DNA of 6,533 nt from Nanobdellota archaeon (GTDB lineage: Archaea; Nanobdellota; Nanobdellia; Pacearchaeales; GW2011-AR1), in contig JAHIWJ010000051.1 in the NCBI GenBank assembly GCA_018816205.1, positions 1-6,533 on the forward strand. Reading direction: 5' to 3'. A program made the position numbers and the translations under genes. Below are positions 1 through 4,993 of the stretch, piece after piece. The notes beneath the pieces were generated by a model. It had not been told where the DNA came from and made no database searches. It was given only the letters and a program-made list of their open reading frames with translations. How positions within the stretch are numbered: position 1 is the stretch's first letter; the number at the start of each line of letters is the position of its first letter.

Positions 1-535
1 AAAACTCTGCATGACTGTTTGCGTCAGTGAAAGTTATATCAACACCGTCACCGTCGTCATCAGCAATGTTGAACGCGTCCTCAAGCTGAGTCAAGTTCAT
101 ACCAGCAACATTAGTTGCTCCTGCAGACTCTCCACTCGTCGCCATAGACCCGTTAGCAGTGAAGTTGAAACACTGGATGTTCGCCCAAGCGATTGTCGCA
201 TTAGTCGAGGCGTAAACCTCTCCCGTAGGATCAGTCAAGCCAGTCCAGTTGTACATCACATCGCCAGTCGCATCAGCCAACTCAATCGTCCCAGAAACGT
301 TACCAAAGTAACCTTGCCAGGCCTGAGTCACTGCCTTGCCAACAACCGTAAGTTCGGTGATGTTTCCTGCCATCGCATTGTTTTGACCCGGAGCAGTCGT
401 ATTTCCTGGACTTGTCTGAGGTGTTCCGGGCGTAACACTAGCTCCGTTCGGCTGTAAGGCAGAAACCACATACAAAGACAGAAGTCCCGTAGCTAATACT
501 ACTACAAGTAAAATTGCCAAATTGCTTCCTTTCAT
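1..535 (-). CDS. Secreted or membrane-anchored surface glycoprotein, N-terminal part (C-terminus beyond the window)
   Basis: An open frame runs from ATG at 535 to the left edge without a stop (178 codons). Residues 1-26 are a short MKGSN head followed by a strongly hydrophobic stretch (LAILLVVVLATGLLSLYVV), a signal peptide or N-terminal anchor. Residues about 27-58 are a Pro/Thr/Asn/Gly-rich linker. From about 63 a folded domain starts with a TQAWQGYFGNVSGTIEL segment. Eight N-x-S/T sequons (N45, 58, 79, 96, 112, 124, 128, 147) suggest archaeal N-glycosylation. DDDGDG at 159-164 contains DxDxDG, the core of a calcium-binding loop. There is one Cys (122). Coding is visibly more GC-rich than in the neighbours, partly from Ala/Gly/Thr-rich composition, so transfer is not proven. 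The family is not named with confidence; a cell-surface role is inferred from signal and sequons. Start choice is supported by the upstream GGTGGAG and the promoter further out. Confidence 0.85.
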   Translation of the reverse strand, partial: MKGSNLAILLVVVLATGLLSLYVVSALQPNGASVTPGTPQTSPGNTTAPGQNNAMAGNITELTVVGKAVTQAWQGYFGNVSGTIELADATGDVMYNWTGLTDPTGEVYASTNATIAWANIQCFNFTANGSMATSGESAGATNVAGMNLTQLEDAFNIADDDGDGVDITFTDANSHAEF

Positions 536-546
536 TTTTTACTTCT

Positions 547-553
547 CTCCACC
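547..553 (-). promoter_or_regulatory. Shine-Dalgarno-like site of the surface-protein gene
   Basis: On the minus strand GGTGGAG lies 11 nt ahead of the ATG at 535. It overlaps GGTG and GGAG, both complementary to the archaeal 16S 3' end. It is notable because most other genes here show a TATA box so close to the start that no leader, and hence no such site, would exist. Confidence 0.5.
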
Positions 554-611
554 CCCTTTCACCATTTTATTCTCAAAAACCATGATTCACAACAGTTTAA
601 ATTTAAAACAC

Positions 612-626
612 TATCTAAGCTTTTCG
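612..626 (-). promoter_or_regulatory. BRE/TATA promoter of the surface-protein gene
   Basis: The minus strand reads CGAAAAG (626-620) then CTTAGATA (619-612), matching an archaeal BRE plus TATA box and nearly identical to the vapBC promoter (CGAAAAGTTTAAATA). With the usual 25-nt spacing the transcript would start near 590, giving a 5' leader of about 55 nt that holds the Shine-Dalgarno-like site. Confidence 0.6.
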
Positions 627-657
627 TTTAGTTAATAAATTACACTAATTAACTAAA
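627..657. repeat. Inverted repeat next to the BRE, candidate operator
   Basis: TTTAGTTAAT (627-636) and ATTAACTAAA (648-657) are perfect 10-bp inverted arms with an 11-bp AT-rich spacer. A looser outer match adds AGCTTTT (618-624) against AAAAGCT (655-661). The repeat ends exactly where the BRE of the surface-protein promoter begins, upstream of it on the minus strand, the usual place for an archaeal activator site. AT-rich DNA makes chance palindromes commoner, so the regulatory role is inference. Confidence 0.45.
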
Positions 658-674
658 AGCTAAACTAGAACAGC

Positions 675-686
675 AAAAAAATAAAT
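675..686 (-). terminator. Probable T-rich terminator after the 135-aa gene
   Basis: The minus strand carries ATTTA followed by seven T (681-675), 16 nt past the stop codon at 702. Archaeal RNA polymerase terminates intrinsically at such T tracts without a hairpin. The surface-protein gene then starts from its own promoter. Confidence 0.45.
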
Positions 687-701
687 TTCCCAACGATAAA
701 A

Positions 702-1109
702 CTACCACTCAATCTTCCTGACTTTCATCCGACTGTAAACAATTTCTTCCAAAGAATAAACCTCAATCGAAGTATCTACTTGATCGTCAAAATATCTGAT
801 TTGGTAATCTTTGTCTGCCTTTGGGTCAAAACATTCAATAGCCATTTCTTTTGTGGTGCCGTGGTCAATCAAAACGACGTGGGCATCAACTTCAAGTATC
901 AAGCCATCGACTTTAATCTTGTCTCCTTTCTTTATTTTTCCGATTGGCTTGCTTCCTTTTACAGCAGTTTCAATGCCGCTGTCAAAACTTTCCTGTCTGC
1001 CTAACTTTTGCACTAACTTTTTTTTTGGCTTTGGCTTTGCGTATTCAACATCTTCGTCGTCAGCAAACGCGTCATCCAGCGACAAGCCGATATTCTGCTT
1101 TTTTGCCAT
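702..1109 (-). CDS. Hypothetical protein with disordered N-terminus and a small beta-rich domain (135 aa)
   Basis: I do not recognise a named family. Residues 1-55 are charged and low in complexity (DDAFADDED, then a KPKPKKK run), probably disordered and able to bind nucleic acid or a partner. Residues about 58-135 alternate hydrophobic and polar residues in short strands (IKKGDKIKVDGLILEVDAHVVLIDHG, then DYQIRYFDDQV and SIEVYSL), which suggests a compact beta-barrel-like fold. There is no signal peptide or membrane helix, so it is cytoplasmic. The ATG at 1109 is chosen because a TTTATAAA box lies 25 nt upstream. It lies 30 nt after the phosphoesterase stop on the same strand. It ends in KIEW and is followed by a T-rich terminator. 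Amino-acid composition and strand bias look genuinely coding; the function is unknown. Confidence 0.85.
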   Translation of the reverse strand: MAKKQNIGLSLDDAFADDEDVEYAKPKPKKKLVQKLGRQESFDSGIETAVKGSKPIGKIKKGDKIKVDGLILEVDAHVVLIDHGTTKEMAIECFDPKADKDYQIRYFDDQVDTSIEVYSLEEIVYSRMKVRKIEW

Positions 1110-1130
1110 CGCTTTCAGAGAAGCAGGGGA

Positions 1131-1138
1131 TTTATAAA
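1131..1138 (-). promoter_or_regulatory. TATA box of the 135-aa gene (leaderless start)
   Basis: TTTATAAA sits in the 30-nt gap after the phosphoesterase stop codon, its centre about 25 nt ahead of the ATG at 1109. Transcription would start at or next to the ATG. No clear BRE is seen, so the gene could also be read through from upstream. Confidence 0.45.
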
Positions 1139-1139
1139 A

Positions 1140-1940
1140 CTATAGATTTATTATCACATGACCAGCGACACCAAGATTATAAACATCGGTTTTGCCAATT
1201 TTTGCATGGCCTTCGCCTTCGTGGATATGCCCGCAGAAAACATATTTCGGCTGATATTTTTTTATTGCTTTAAGCAAAATCTTAGAGCCAGCATGTTTAC
1301 CCCACCAATTTTTAGGAGCACCATATTTCCCGCTGACTTTATCTAAGTACCCATAAGGCGGCTGATGAGAAACCAAAATATCAACATTGCCAAACCTCTT
1401 TAAAATGCGTTTTGCCTTTTCAGTCTCTTTCTTTGCTTTCTTCATTTTCTTTCGATAGCCCATAGGCTTAAACCCCCTTACCCAAGAAACATCAGTAAAC
1501 ATTTCCAAAAATCCAATCTTTAAGTTACCAAAAACTTTACTGCGATTTTTTATTAATTTGACATTGCGCATTTTATTTACCATCTCCCTCGTGAATGGCA
1601 TTTTTATTTTGTGTTTTTTGTAATCTTCTTTTACCTGTGTTTTTGTAGGAATGCCGACATTGCCCTGGATTGTATAAACCTTGGCAAATTTAGAAAGGTA
1701 TCTTAGAATTGATATTGTAGAAATATGAATTTCCATATGCACGGCCTTTGTTTGTTTTTTTGTCTCTTCCATTTGCGGCAAGCCTTGTTGTTTTCTTTTC
1801 AAATTTTCAAAAAATATTTTTCTGGCTAAATCTGCCTTGCCTAAATCCCCTGTTAGTAGAATTAAGTCTGCATTCTTTTTTGGAATCTTCTTTATTTTAC
1901 TTAAATCACCGTGCGGATCCCCAATCGCCAAGATTTTCAT
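1140..1940 (-). CDS. Calcineurin-like metallophosphoesterase (266 aa)
   Basis: Predicted cytoplasmic, two-metal-dependent phosphoesterase of the calcineurin-like superfamily (Icc/YfcE-like). The ordered motifs are visible: GDPHG at 7-11 (D8, H10), GDLG at 31-34 (D32), GN at 93-94 (N94), SHQPP at 191-195 (H192) and GHIH at 237-240 (H238, H240). These supply all the expected metal ligands. The usual GNH(D/E) or GNxD is GNVG here, so the position of the general-acid His is Val95 and the following acidic residue is Gly96. This points to a divergent subgroup or altered catalysis. A basic helical segment (about 155-185, Lys-rich) is inserted before SHQPP. The substrate (phosphodiester, nucleotide or phosphoprotein) cannot be told from sequence. 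Start at ATG 1940 fits the first strand MKILAIGD and a TATA box 25 nt upstream. Length is normal for the family. Confidence 0.9.
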   Translation of the reverse strand: MKILAIGDPHGDLSKIKKIPKKNADLILLTGDLGKADLARKIFFENLKRKQQGLPQMEETKKQTKAVHMEIHISTISILRYLSKFAKVYTIQGNVGIPTKTQVKEDYKKHKIKMPFTREMVNKMRNVKLIKNRSKVFGNLKIGFLEMFTDVSWVRGFKPMGYRKKMKKAKKETEKAKRILKRFGNVDILVSHQPPYGYLDKVSGKYGAPKNWWGKHAGSKILLKAIKKYQPKYVFCGHIHEGEGHAKIGKTDVYNLGVAGHVIINL

Positions 1941-1961
1941 CCCACAACCAGTAAAAGATAG

Positions 1962-1970
1962 TATAAAAAA
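1962..1970 (-). promoter_or_regulatory. T-tract/TATA box ahead of the phosphoesterase gene
   Basis: TTTTTTATA follows directly after the TAA stop (1973-1971) of the 143-aa gene. TTTATA (1967-1962) is centred 24.5 nt ahead of the phosphoesterase ATG at 1940, the right place for a leaderless start. The six T could at the same time help terminate the asnS transcript. Confidence 0.45.
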
Positions 1971-2402
1971 TTATGCGGCAATTTTTCTTTCTACCAAGAC
2001 ATTATCTGTGCGATATCTAAGACAAAAGAAAACTCTAAATCTTAAGGCGTCGTCATGTTCAATTGCATCTTTCATTAATTCTGCGCCCCCAGGGCTCCTA
2101 TGAAGGCGTTCGCCCATCAAAACATTTTTTTCATCCAGCCAATTAGTCTGAAGCCAGTTAAAATACCTTAGGTTTCTTGCATGATATCTTTTGCTTAGAT
2201 ATTCTGCCGAGGTTCTTTTGCCACGCACAAGTTTATTTGCAACTGCAATGTATAAGTAATCTTCTGGGAGCATCCCGACGGTATCATCGATAATCCGCAT
2301 TTCTGTTTCATTAAGTTCTGACAAAATAAATTCAATCTGCCTAGGACTGTAAATCTTTTCTAGATCCTGCAGATGTTTTTTTGATATTGCCTGATCTGCC
2401 AT
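1971..2402 (-). CDS. Hypothetical helical protein co-transcribed with asnS (143 aa)
   Basis: I do not recognise this family. It begins one base after the asnS stop (TGA-A-ATG), so it is in the asnS transcript and probably translated by reinitiation; no strong Shine-Dalgarno is visible in the asnS tail. The protein is soluble and mostly alpha-helical: ISKKHLQDLEKIYSPRQ at 6-22, a helix rich in Glu/Ile to 45, then a basic aromatic part from about 60 to 90 (RGKRT, KRYHARNLRYFNWLQ). It ends with a DALRFRVFFCLRY segment at 118-130. The basic residues between 60 and 82 would suit RNA or protein binding, but that is inference. There is no signal, membrane helix or Cys cluster. Tight linkage to asnS hints at a translation-related role without proving one. 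Confidence 0.85.
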   Translation of the reverse strand: MADQAISKKHLQDLEKIYSPRQIEFILSELNETEMRIIDDTVGMLPEDYLYIAVANKLVRGKRTSAEYLSKRYHARNLRYFNWLQTNWLDEKNVLMGERLHRSPGGAELMKDAIEHDDALRFRVFFCLRYRTDNVLVERKIAA

Positions 2403-2403
2403 T

Positions 2404-3705
2404 TCAGGGATACCATCTCGTCATCGTCCTCGGAAACGGTGAAGCATCTTTAATAGTCTCCAACTTACAAATCCACGAAAGCAACCTTTCAACCCCAAGA
2501 CCATAACCGCCGTGAGGCACTCCGCCATATCTTCGTGAATCAAAATAAAATTCATACTTTGAAGGATCTTCGCCCTGCTCTTTCAGATTTTCTGTCAGCT
2601 TTTTGATAGATTCTTCTCTTTGCGAGCCGCCGACAATCTCGCCATAACTTTCCGGCGCAATGACATCAAACCCTAAAACAACTTTTCCCTCTTTTGGATG
2701 TTTATCAGCTTCTTTCATATAAAATGCTTTAACAACCTTCGGATATAGTGAAACAATAACCGGCGTGTCATATATCTCGCTTAGTTTATCTTCTTCAATC
2801 GTCCGCAAATCCTTCCCCCAGGATATATTCATTTTCTTCTTTTCCTTCAATAATTTCAAAGCATCACTATAAGTTATCCTTGGAAACTTTTTCTTTAAAC
2901 TTGATTCTAAAATCTTTGTATCTCTTTCTAAAATTTTCAACTCTGACTTATTCTCAGCCAAAACATTTTTTATTACATCCTTAATCGCAGACTCTGCGTC
3001 ATCCTGTAACTCCTCAAACTTCGCCCAAGCTACCTCCATTTCTGCATGCCAATATTCTGTCAGATGCCTTGAAGTCTTTGACTGCTCCGCTCGAAAACTT
3101 GGTTGAATAGTAAAAATTTTTTCAAGTGCATAAATTCCAGTCTCAGCATGGAGCTGCCATGTCTGACAAAGATAAAGCGGTTTTCCGAAATAATCCACTT
3201 TAAACAGCGTTGAACCTCCCTCGGCCTGCATTCCCAAGATGCTCGGTGTGTTAAATTCGTAAAATCCCCTAGAACGCCAATGTTCTCTTAGCGATTTCAA
3301 CACAGTATCACGAATCTTCAGAATAGAGCTCATCTTCCTGCTCCTAAGCCAAAGGTGCCTTCTGTCTCCGAGAAGCTCTTCGTTCAGGTCTTTGTTAATC
3401 GGAAATTCATTGCTTTCACCGACGAGCTTAAAATTTGTCGCGTGAATCTCAAATCCTGTCGGAGCTCTTTTGTCTTCTTTAATTTCTCCTTCAATTTCTA
3501 TAGAAGATTCTATTTGTAATTTGTCAATGTCCTGCCATTGTTTTTCGAATTTGTTTTTTTCAAGAACACATTGGATTATGTTTGTTGAATCTCTCAGTAC
3601 GATGAACTTTAATTTGTTTGAACCTCTTTCTCTGTAAACCCAGCCTCGGACTGCGACTTTGCCCTTGCCCTTGCGCATTGCTTCGGAAATTGGGATGAAA
3701 TTCAT
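2404..3705 (-). CDS. asnS: Asparaginyl-tRNA synthetase, archaeal type (433 aa)
   Basis: Attaches Asn to tRNA-Asn in the cytoplasm using ATP; class IIb. Order: N-terminal OB-fold anticodon-binding domain (about 15-95, VRGWVYRERGSNKLKFIVLRDS), then the class II catalytic core. Visible landmarks are EGGSTLFKVDYFGK at 162-175, QTWQLHAE at 181-188, motif 2 FRAEQSKTSRHLTEYWHAEME at 204-224, EIVGGSQREE at 356-365 and motif 3 GGYGLGVERLL at 399-409. The tail FPRTMTRWYP resembles the archaeal FPRTPxRLYP ending. Length is typical for archaea (about 430). The start is ATG 3705 (MNFIPISEAM). A frame from TTG 3762 would add 19 residues, but those codons cover the promoter, whose TATA-like box lies 25.5 nt before ATG 3705. 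The presence of AsnRS implies direct Asn charging, so AspRS here need not be non-discriminating. Confidence 0.95.
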   Translation of the reverse strand: MNFIPISEAMRKGKGKVAVRGWVYRERGSNKLKFIVLRDSTNIIQCVLEKNKFEKQWQDIDKLQIESSIEIEGEIKEDKRAPTGFEIHATNFKLVGESNEFPINKDLNEELLGDRRHLWLRSRKMSSILKIRDTVLKSLREHWRSRGFYEFNTPSILGMQAEGGSTLFKVDYFGKPLYLCQTWQLHAETGIYALEKIFTIQPSFRAEQSKTSRHLTEYWHAEMEVAWAKFEELQDDAESAIKDVIKNVLAENKSELKILERDTKILESSLKKKFPRITYSDALKLLKEKKKMNISWGKDLRTIEEDKLSEIYDTPVIVSLYPKVVKAFYMKEADKHPKEGKVVLGFDVIAPESYGEIVGGSQREESIKKLTENLKEQGEDPSKYEFYFDSRRYGGVPHGGYGLGVERLLSWICKLETIKDASPFPRTMTRWYP

Positions 3706-3725
3706 AGAAGCTAAAAAGAAAAATA

Positions 3726-3735
3726 GTATTAATAC
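3726..3735 (-). promoter_or_regulatory. TATA-like box of asnS (decides the start)
   Basis: GTATTAATAC, a perfect 10-bp palindrome, is centred 25.5 nt ahead of the ATG at 3705, with purine-rich GGAAAG just upstream in the BRE position. It implies a leaderless asnS mRNA starting at 3705 and rules against translation from TTG 3762. Confidence 0.55.
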
Positions 3736-3740
3736 CTTTC

Positions 3741-3785
3741 CACTGACTGACCGACGAGCCAATGCCCTTCGGGCAACTCCGCTAA
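3741..3785. other. GC-rich island with a short perfect hairpin, between asnS and vapB
   Basis: This 45-nt stretch is about 60% G+C inside an otherwise very AT-rich intergenic region. It holds TGCCC-TTC-GGGCA (3763-3775), a 5-bp stem with a 3-nt loop, preceded by CTGACTGACCGAC. Just right of it, GTGAATAAAT (3786-3795) and ATTTATTATCAC (3799-3810) form an imperfect second hairpin. The island is upstream of the asnS promoter and therefore probably not in its mRNA. It might be a dispersed repeat unit, a regulator site or a small RNA; nothing here decides. The rest of 3811-3920 is AT-rich with no gene seen. Confidence 0.35.
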
Positions 3786-3923
3786 GTGAATAAATTCAAT
3801 TTATTATCACTACAATCCAACCCCCGCTCTAGTTTCTTTAGTAATAATTTATCCATGCATATAGACTATTTTTGGATTAGATTTTATATTTTATATACAA
3901 AAAATTAGGCTGTGAAAGTTCTT

Positions 3924-3940
3924 AACGAAAAGTTTAAATA
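3924..3940 (+). promoter_or_regulatory. BRE/TATA promoter of vapBC
   Basis: AACGAAAAG (3924-3932) followed by TTTAAATA (3933-3940) is a near-consensus archaeal BRE plus TATA box. Its centre lies 25.5 nt before the vapB ATG at 3962, so transcription should begin at or within a base or two of the start codon. Confidence 0.75.
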
Positions 3941-3963
3941 TGTGTATGTGCACACATACACAT
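3940..3963. promoter_or_regulatory. Palindromic operator over the vapBC transcription and translation start
   Basis: ATGTGTATGTG (3940-3950) and CACATACACAT (3953-3963) are perfect 11-bp inverted arms around the dinucleotide CA. The site begins at the last base of the TATA box and ends inside the vapB ATG. A VapB or VapBC complex bound here would block TFB/polymerase loading, which fits the autoregulation known for vapBC operons. Identity as the VapBC operator is inferred from position and symmetry. Confidence 0.7.
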
Positions 3964-4192
3964 GGCAACAAAAACCATTTCAATTATGCAAGATGCTTAC
4001 AATCTGTTATTGAGAAACAAAATGAGAAATGAAAGTTTTTCAGATGCAATCAGGAGAATTCTCACAAAAAATGATAATATTCTGGAATTTGCTGGAGCAT
4101 GGCGAGAAATAGAAGACAAAGAAGTGAAAGAAATGAAAAAAGCCATTGCTAATTTAAGAAAACACTCAACCCAGGAGTTGCGAGCAGGATGA
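3962..4192 (+). CDS. vapB: VapB-type antitoxin (76 aa)
   Basis: Antitoxin of a type II system: it binds and inhibits the VapC RNase encoded next and represses the operon. It resembles the archaeal VapB family COG1753 (formerly DUF217). Residues 3-34 (KTISIMQDAYNLLLRNKMRNESFSDAIRRIL) show one strand followed by two helices, a ribbon-helix-helix DNA-binding arrangement. The acidic/basic C-terminal helix (about 41-70, LEFAGAWREIEDKEVKEM) would wrap the toxin. Start at ATG 3962 sits directly after the promoter and inside the operator palindrome, leaving essentially no leader. The last codons overlap vapC by ATGA (4189-4192), giving coupled translation. Length matches the family. Confidence 0.9.
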   Translation: MATKTISIMQDAYNLLLRNKMRNESFSDAIRRILTKNDNILEFAGAWREIEDKEVKEMKKAIANLRKHSTQELRAG

Positions 4193-4584
4193 TTTGCATT
4201 GATTCCGACGCGATTATAGATTATTTGAAGGGCAGAAAGGGAGCAACAGATTTAGTCAAAACATATGCTGGAGAAATTGTAACAACAGAAATAAACGTAT
4301 TTGAAGTTTATTATGGGATTTACTTAAAGAAAAATTCTAGCAATAAAGAAGAAACGATTGCGAACGCTTTTTTTAATTCTATAAAAGTTTTGCCTTTTGA
4401 CAAACCATGCGGAAAAATTGCCTCAAAGATCCTAACAGGTCTATTTCACATCGGCAAGCCAATTGACCAGAATGATTGTTTAATTGCCTCAATTATTCTA
4501 AGGCATGGTTACGACCAGATAATCACTGGGAATAAAAAACATTTTTCAAGAATTAAGGATTTGAAAGTCATTTCTTATTCTTAG
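4189..4584 (+). CDS. vapC: VapC-type PIN-domain RNase toxin (131 aa)
   Basis: PIN-fold, Mg2+-dependent endoribonuclease; family members cut tRNA or rRNA to arrest translation. Acidic active-site residues are visible: D5 in CIDSDAIIDYLKG, E39 in INVFEVYYG and D96 in DQNDCLIA. The fourth region reads ITGNKKHFSRIKDL (111-124), where the family often has TxNxxDF; here His118 replaces the Asp, a substitution also common in PIN toxins. All three core acidic residues are present, so the toxin is probably active. The start overlaps the vapB stop by 4 nt. The stop lies 17 nt inside the 3' end of the convergent membrane-protein gene. The target RNA is unknown. Full length for the family. Confidence 0.92.
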   Translation: MICIDSDAIIDYLKGRKGATDLVKTYAGEIVTTEINVFEVYYGIYLKKNSSNKEETIANAFFNSIKVLPFDKPCGKIASKILTGLFHIGKPIDQNDCLIASIILRHGYDQIITGNKKHFSRIKDLKVISYS

Positions 4585-4873
4585 ATGTTTGATCATTTAC
4601 AGATTTTTTGATAATTCTTGTAATTAAAATTAGTATATTCATGGATACAATCGCCGGAAAAATAAAAATTAATTCTGCTCCAACCATATCAGAGTACCAT
4701 CTATAATTTACCATTTGAAAAATAGTTATTGAGACTATATGGGCTAAAAGATATGTTATTGTGAACACTGCTGAGTGCCATAACCAATTGAAGAAGATTT
4801 TACTATAAGTCACATTTTCTTTTTTAAGATTAAATCCAAAAAAGAAGAAATATGATATAGCCATAAGAATCAT
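4568..4873 (-). CDS. Integral membrane protein, downstream piece of a TGA-split gene (101 aa)
   Basis: No recognised family. Three hydrophobic helices are seen at about 1-16 (MILMAISYFFFFGFNL), 33-54 (HSAVFTITYLLAHIVSITIFQM) and 64-87 (VGAELIFIFPAIVSMNILILITRI), with a Lys-rich cytoplasmic-looking tail. The ATG at 4873 comes directly after an in-frame TGA (4876-4874) that ends a 39-codon frame holding one more helix. Joined, they make a 141-residue four-helix protein, so this is probably the 3' part of one ancestral gene, now broken or translated by stop-restart. The alternative is two genuine coupled polypeptides. The 3' end overlaps vapC by 17 nt on the other strand. Composition is AT-rich. 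Confidence 0.6.
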   Translation of the reverse strand: MILMAISYFFFFGFNLKKENVTYSKIFFNWLWHSAVFTITYLLAHIVSITIFQMVNYRWYSDMVGAELIFIFPAIVSMNILILITRIIKKSVNDQTSKNKK

Positions 4874-4993
4874 TCATGGATACTGCAACAATTTGAATGG
4901 GCTGCCGACCGGATAAAAGTATGAAACAATGGCGGAAAGGGGTATTATTAATATGAACGCATAACTGAAGATTAAATATGTTTTCCCCTTCAT
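4874..4993 (-). CDS. 39-aa upstream piece of the TGA-split membrane gene, coupled to aspS
   Basis: The frame starts at ATG 4993 and ends at TGA 4876-4874. Its ATGA overlaps the aspS stop codon (4990-4992), the classic sign of translational coupling, and G-rich Shine-Dalgarno-like sequence lies directly upstream. The product begins MKGKTYLIF, has one membrane helix at about 5-27 (TYLIFSYAFILIIPLSAIVSYFY) and ends KLLQYP. The stop is immediately followed, in the same frame, by ATG of the 101-aa piece. A single change from TGA to TGG (Trp) would join both into one four-helix protein. Not a global recoding: TGA is the true stop of asnS and aspS here. Confidence 0.5.
   Translation of the reverse strand: MKGKTYLIFSYAFILIIPLSAIVSYFYPVGSPFKLLQYP

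Noticed and set aside
11..457. 148-codon plus-strand open frame
   Set aside because: It is antisense to the surface-protein gene, whose frame has a signal peptide, sequons and a proper promoter. The plus-strand product is Ser/Arg-rich with no domain sense.
536..701. tRNA or small structured RNA in the gap before the surface-protein gene
   Set aside because: No T-loop (GGTTCRA-like) or cloverleaf arms are found on either strand; the gap is accounted for by terminator, inverted repeat, promoter and leader.
3706..3762. Signal peptide on asparaginyl-tRNA synthetase
   Set aside because: The hydrophobic stretch is translated promoter DNA read from a TTG; the family start and TATA spacing place the ATG at 3705.
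3786..3810. Imperfect hairpin GTGAATAAAT/ATTTATTATCAC as a terminator
   Set aside because: No gene reads into it from either side: asnS starts downstream of it and vapB points away. AT-rich chance pairing is likely.
4874..4876. Selenocysteine or TGA-to-Trp recoding at the in-frame stop
   Set aside because: TGA ends asnS, aspS and vapB normally, the local context shows no evident SECIS-like stem, and the codon sits in a hydrophobic protein with no redox motif. A broken gene or stop-restart is simpler.
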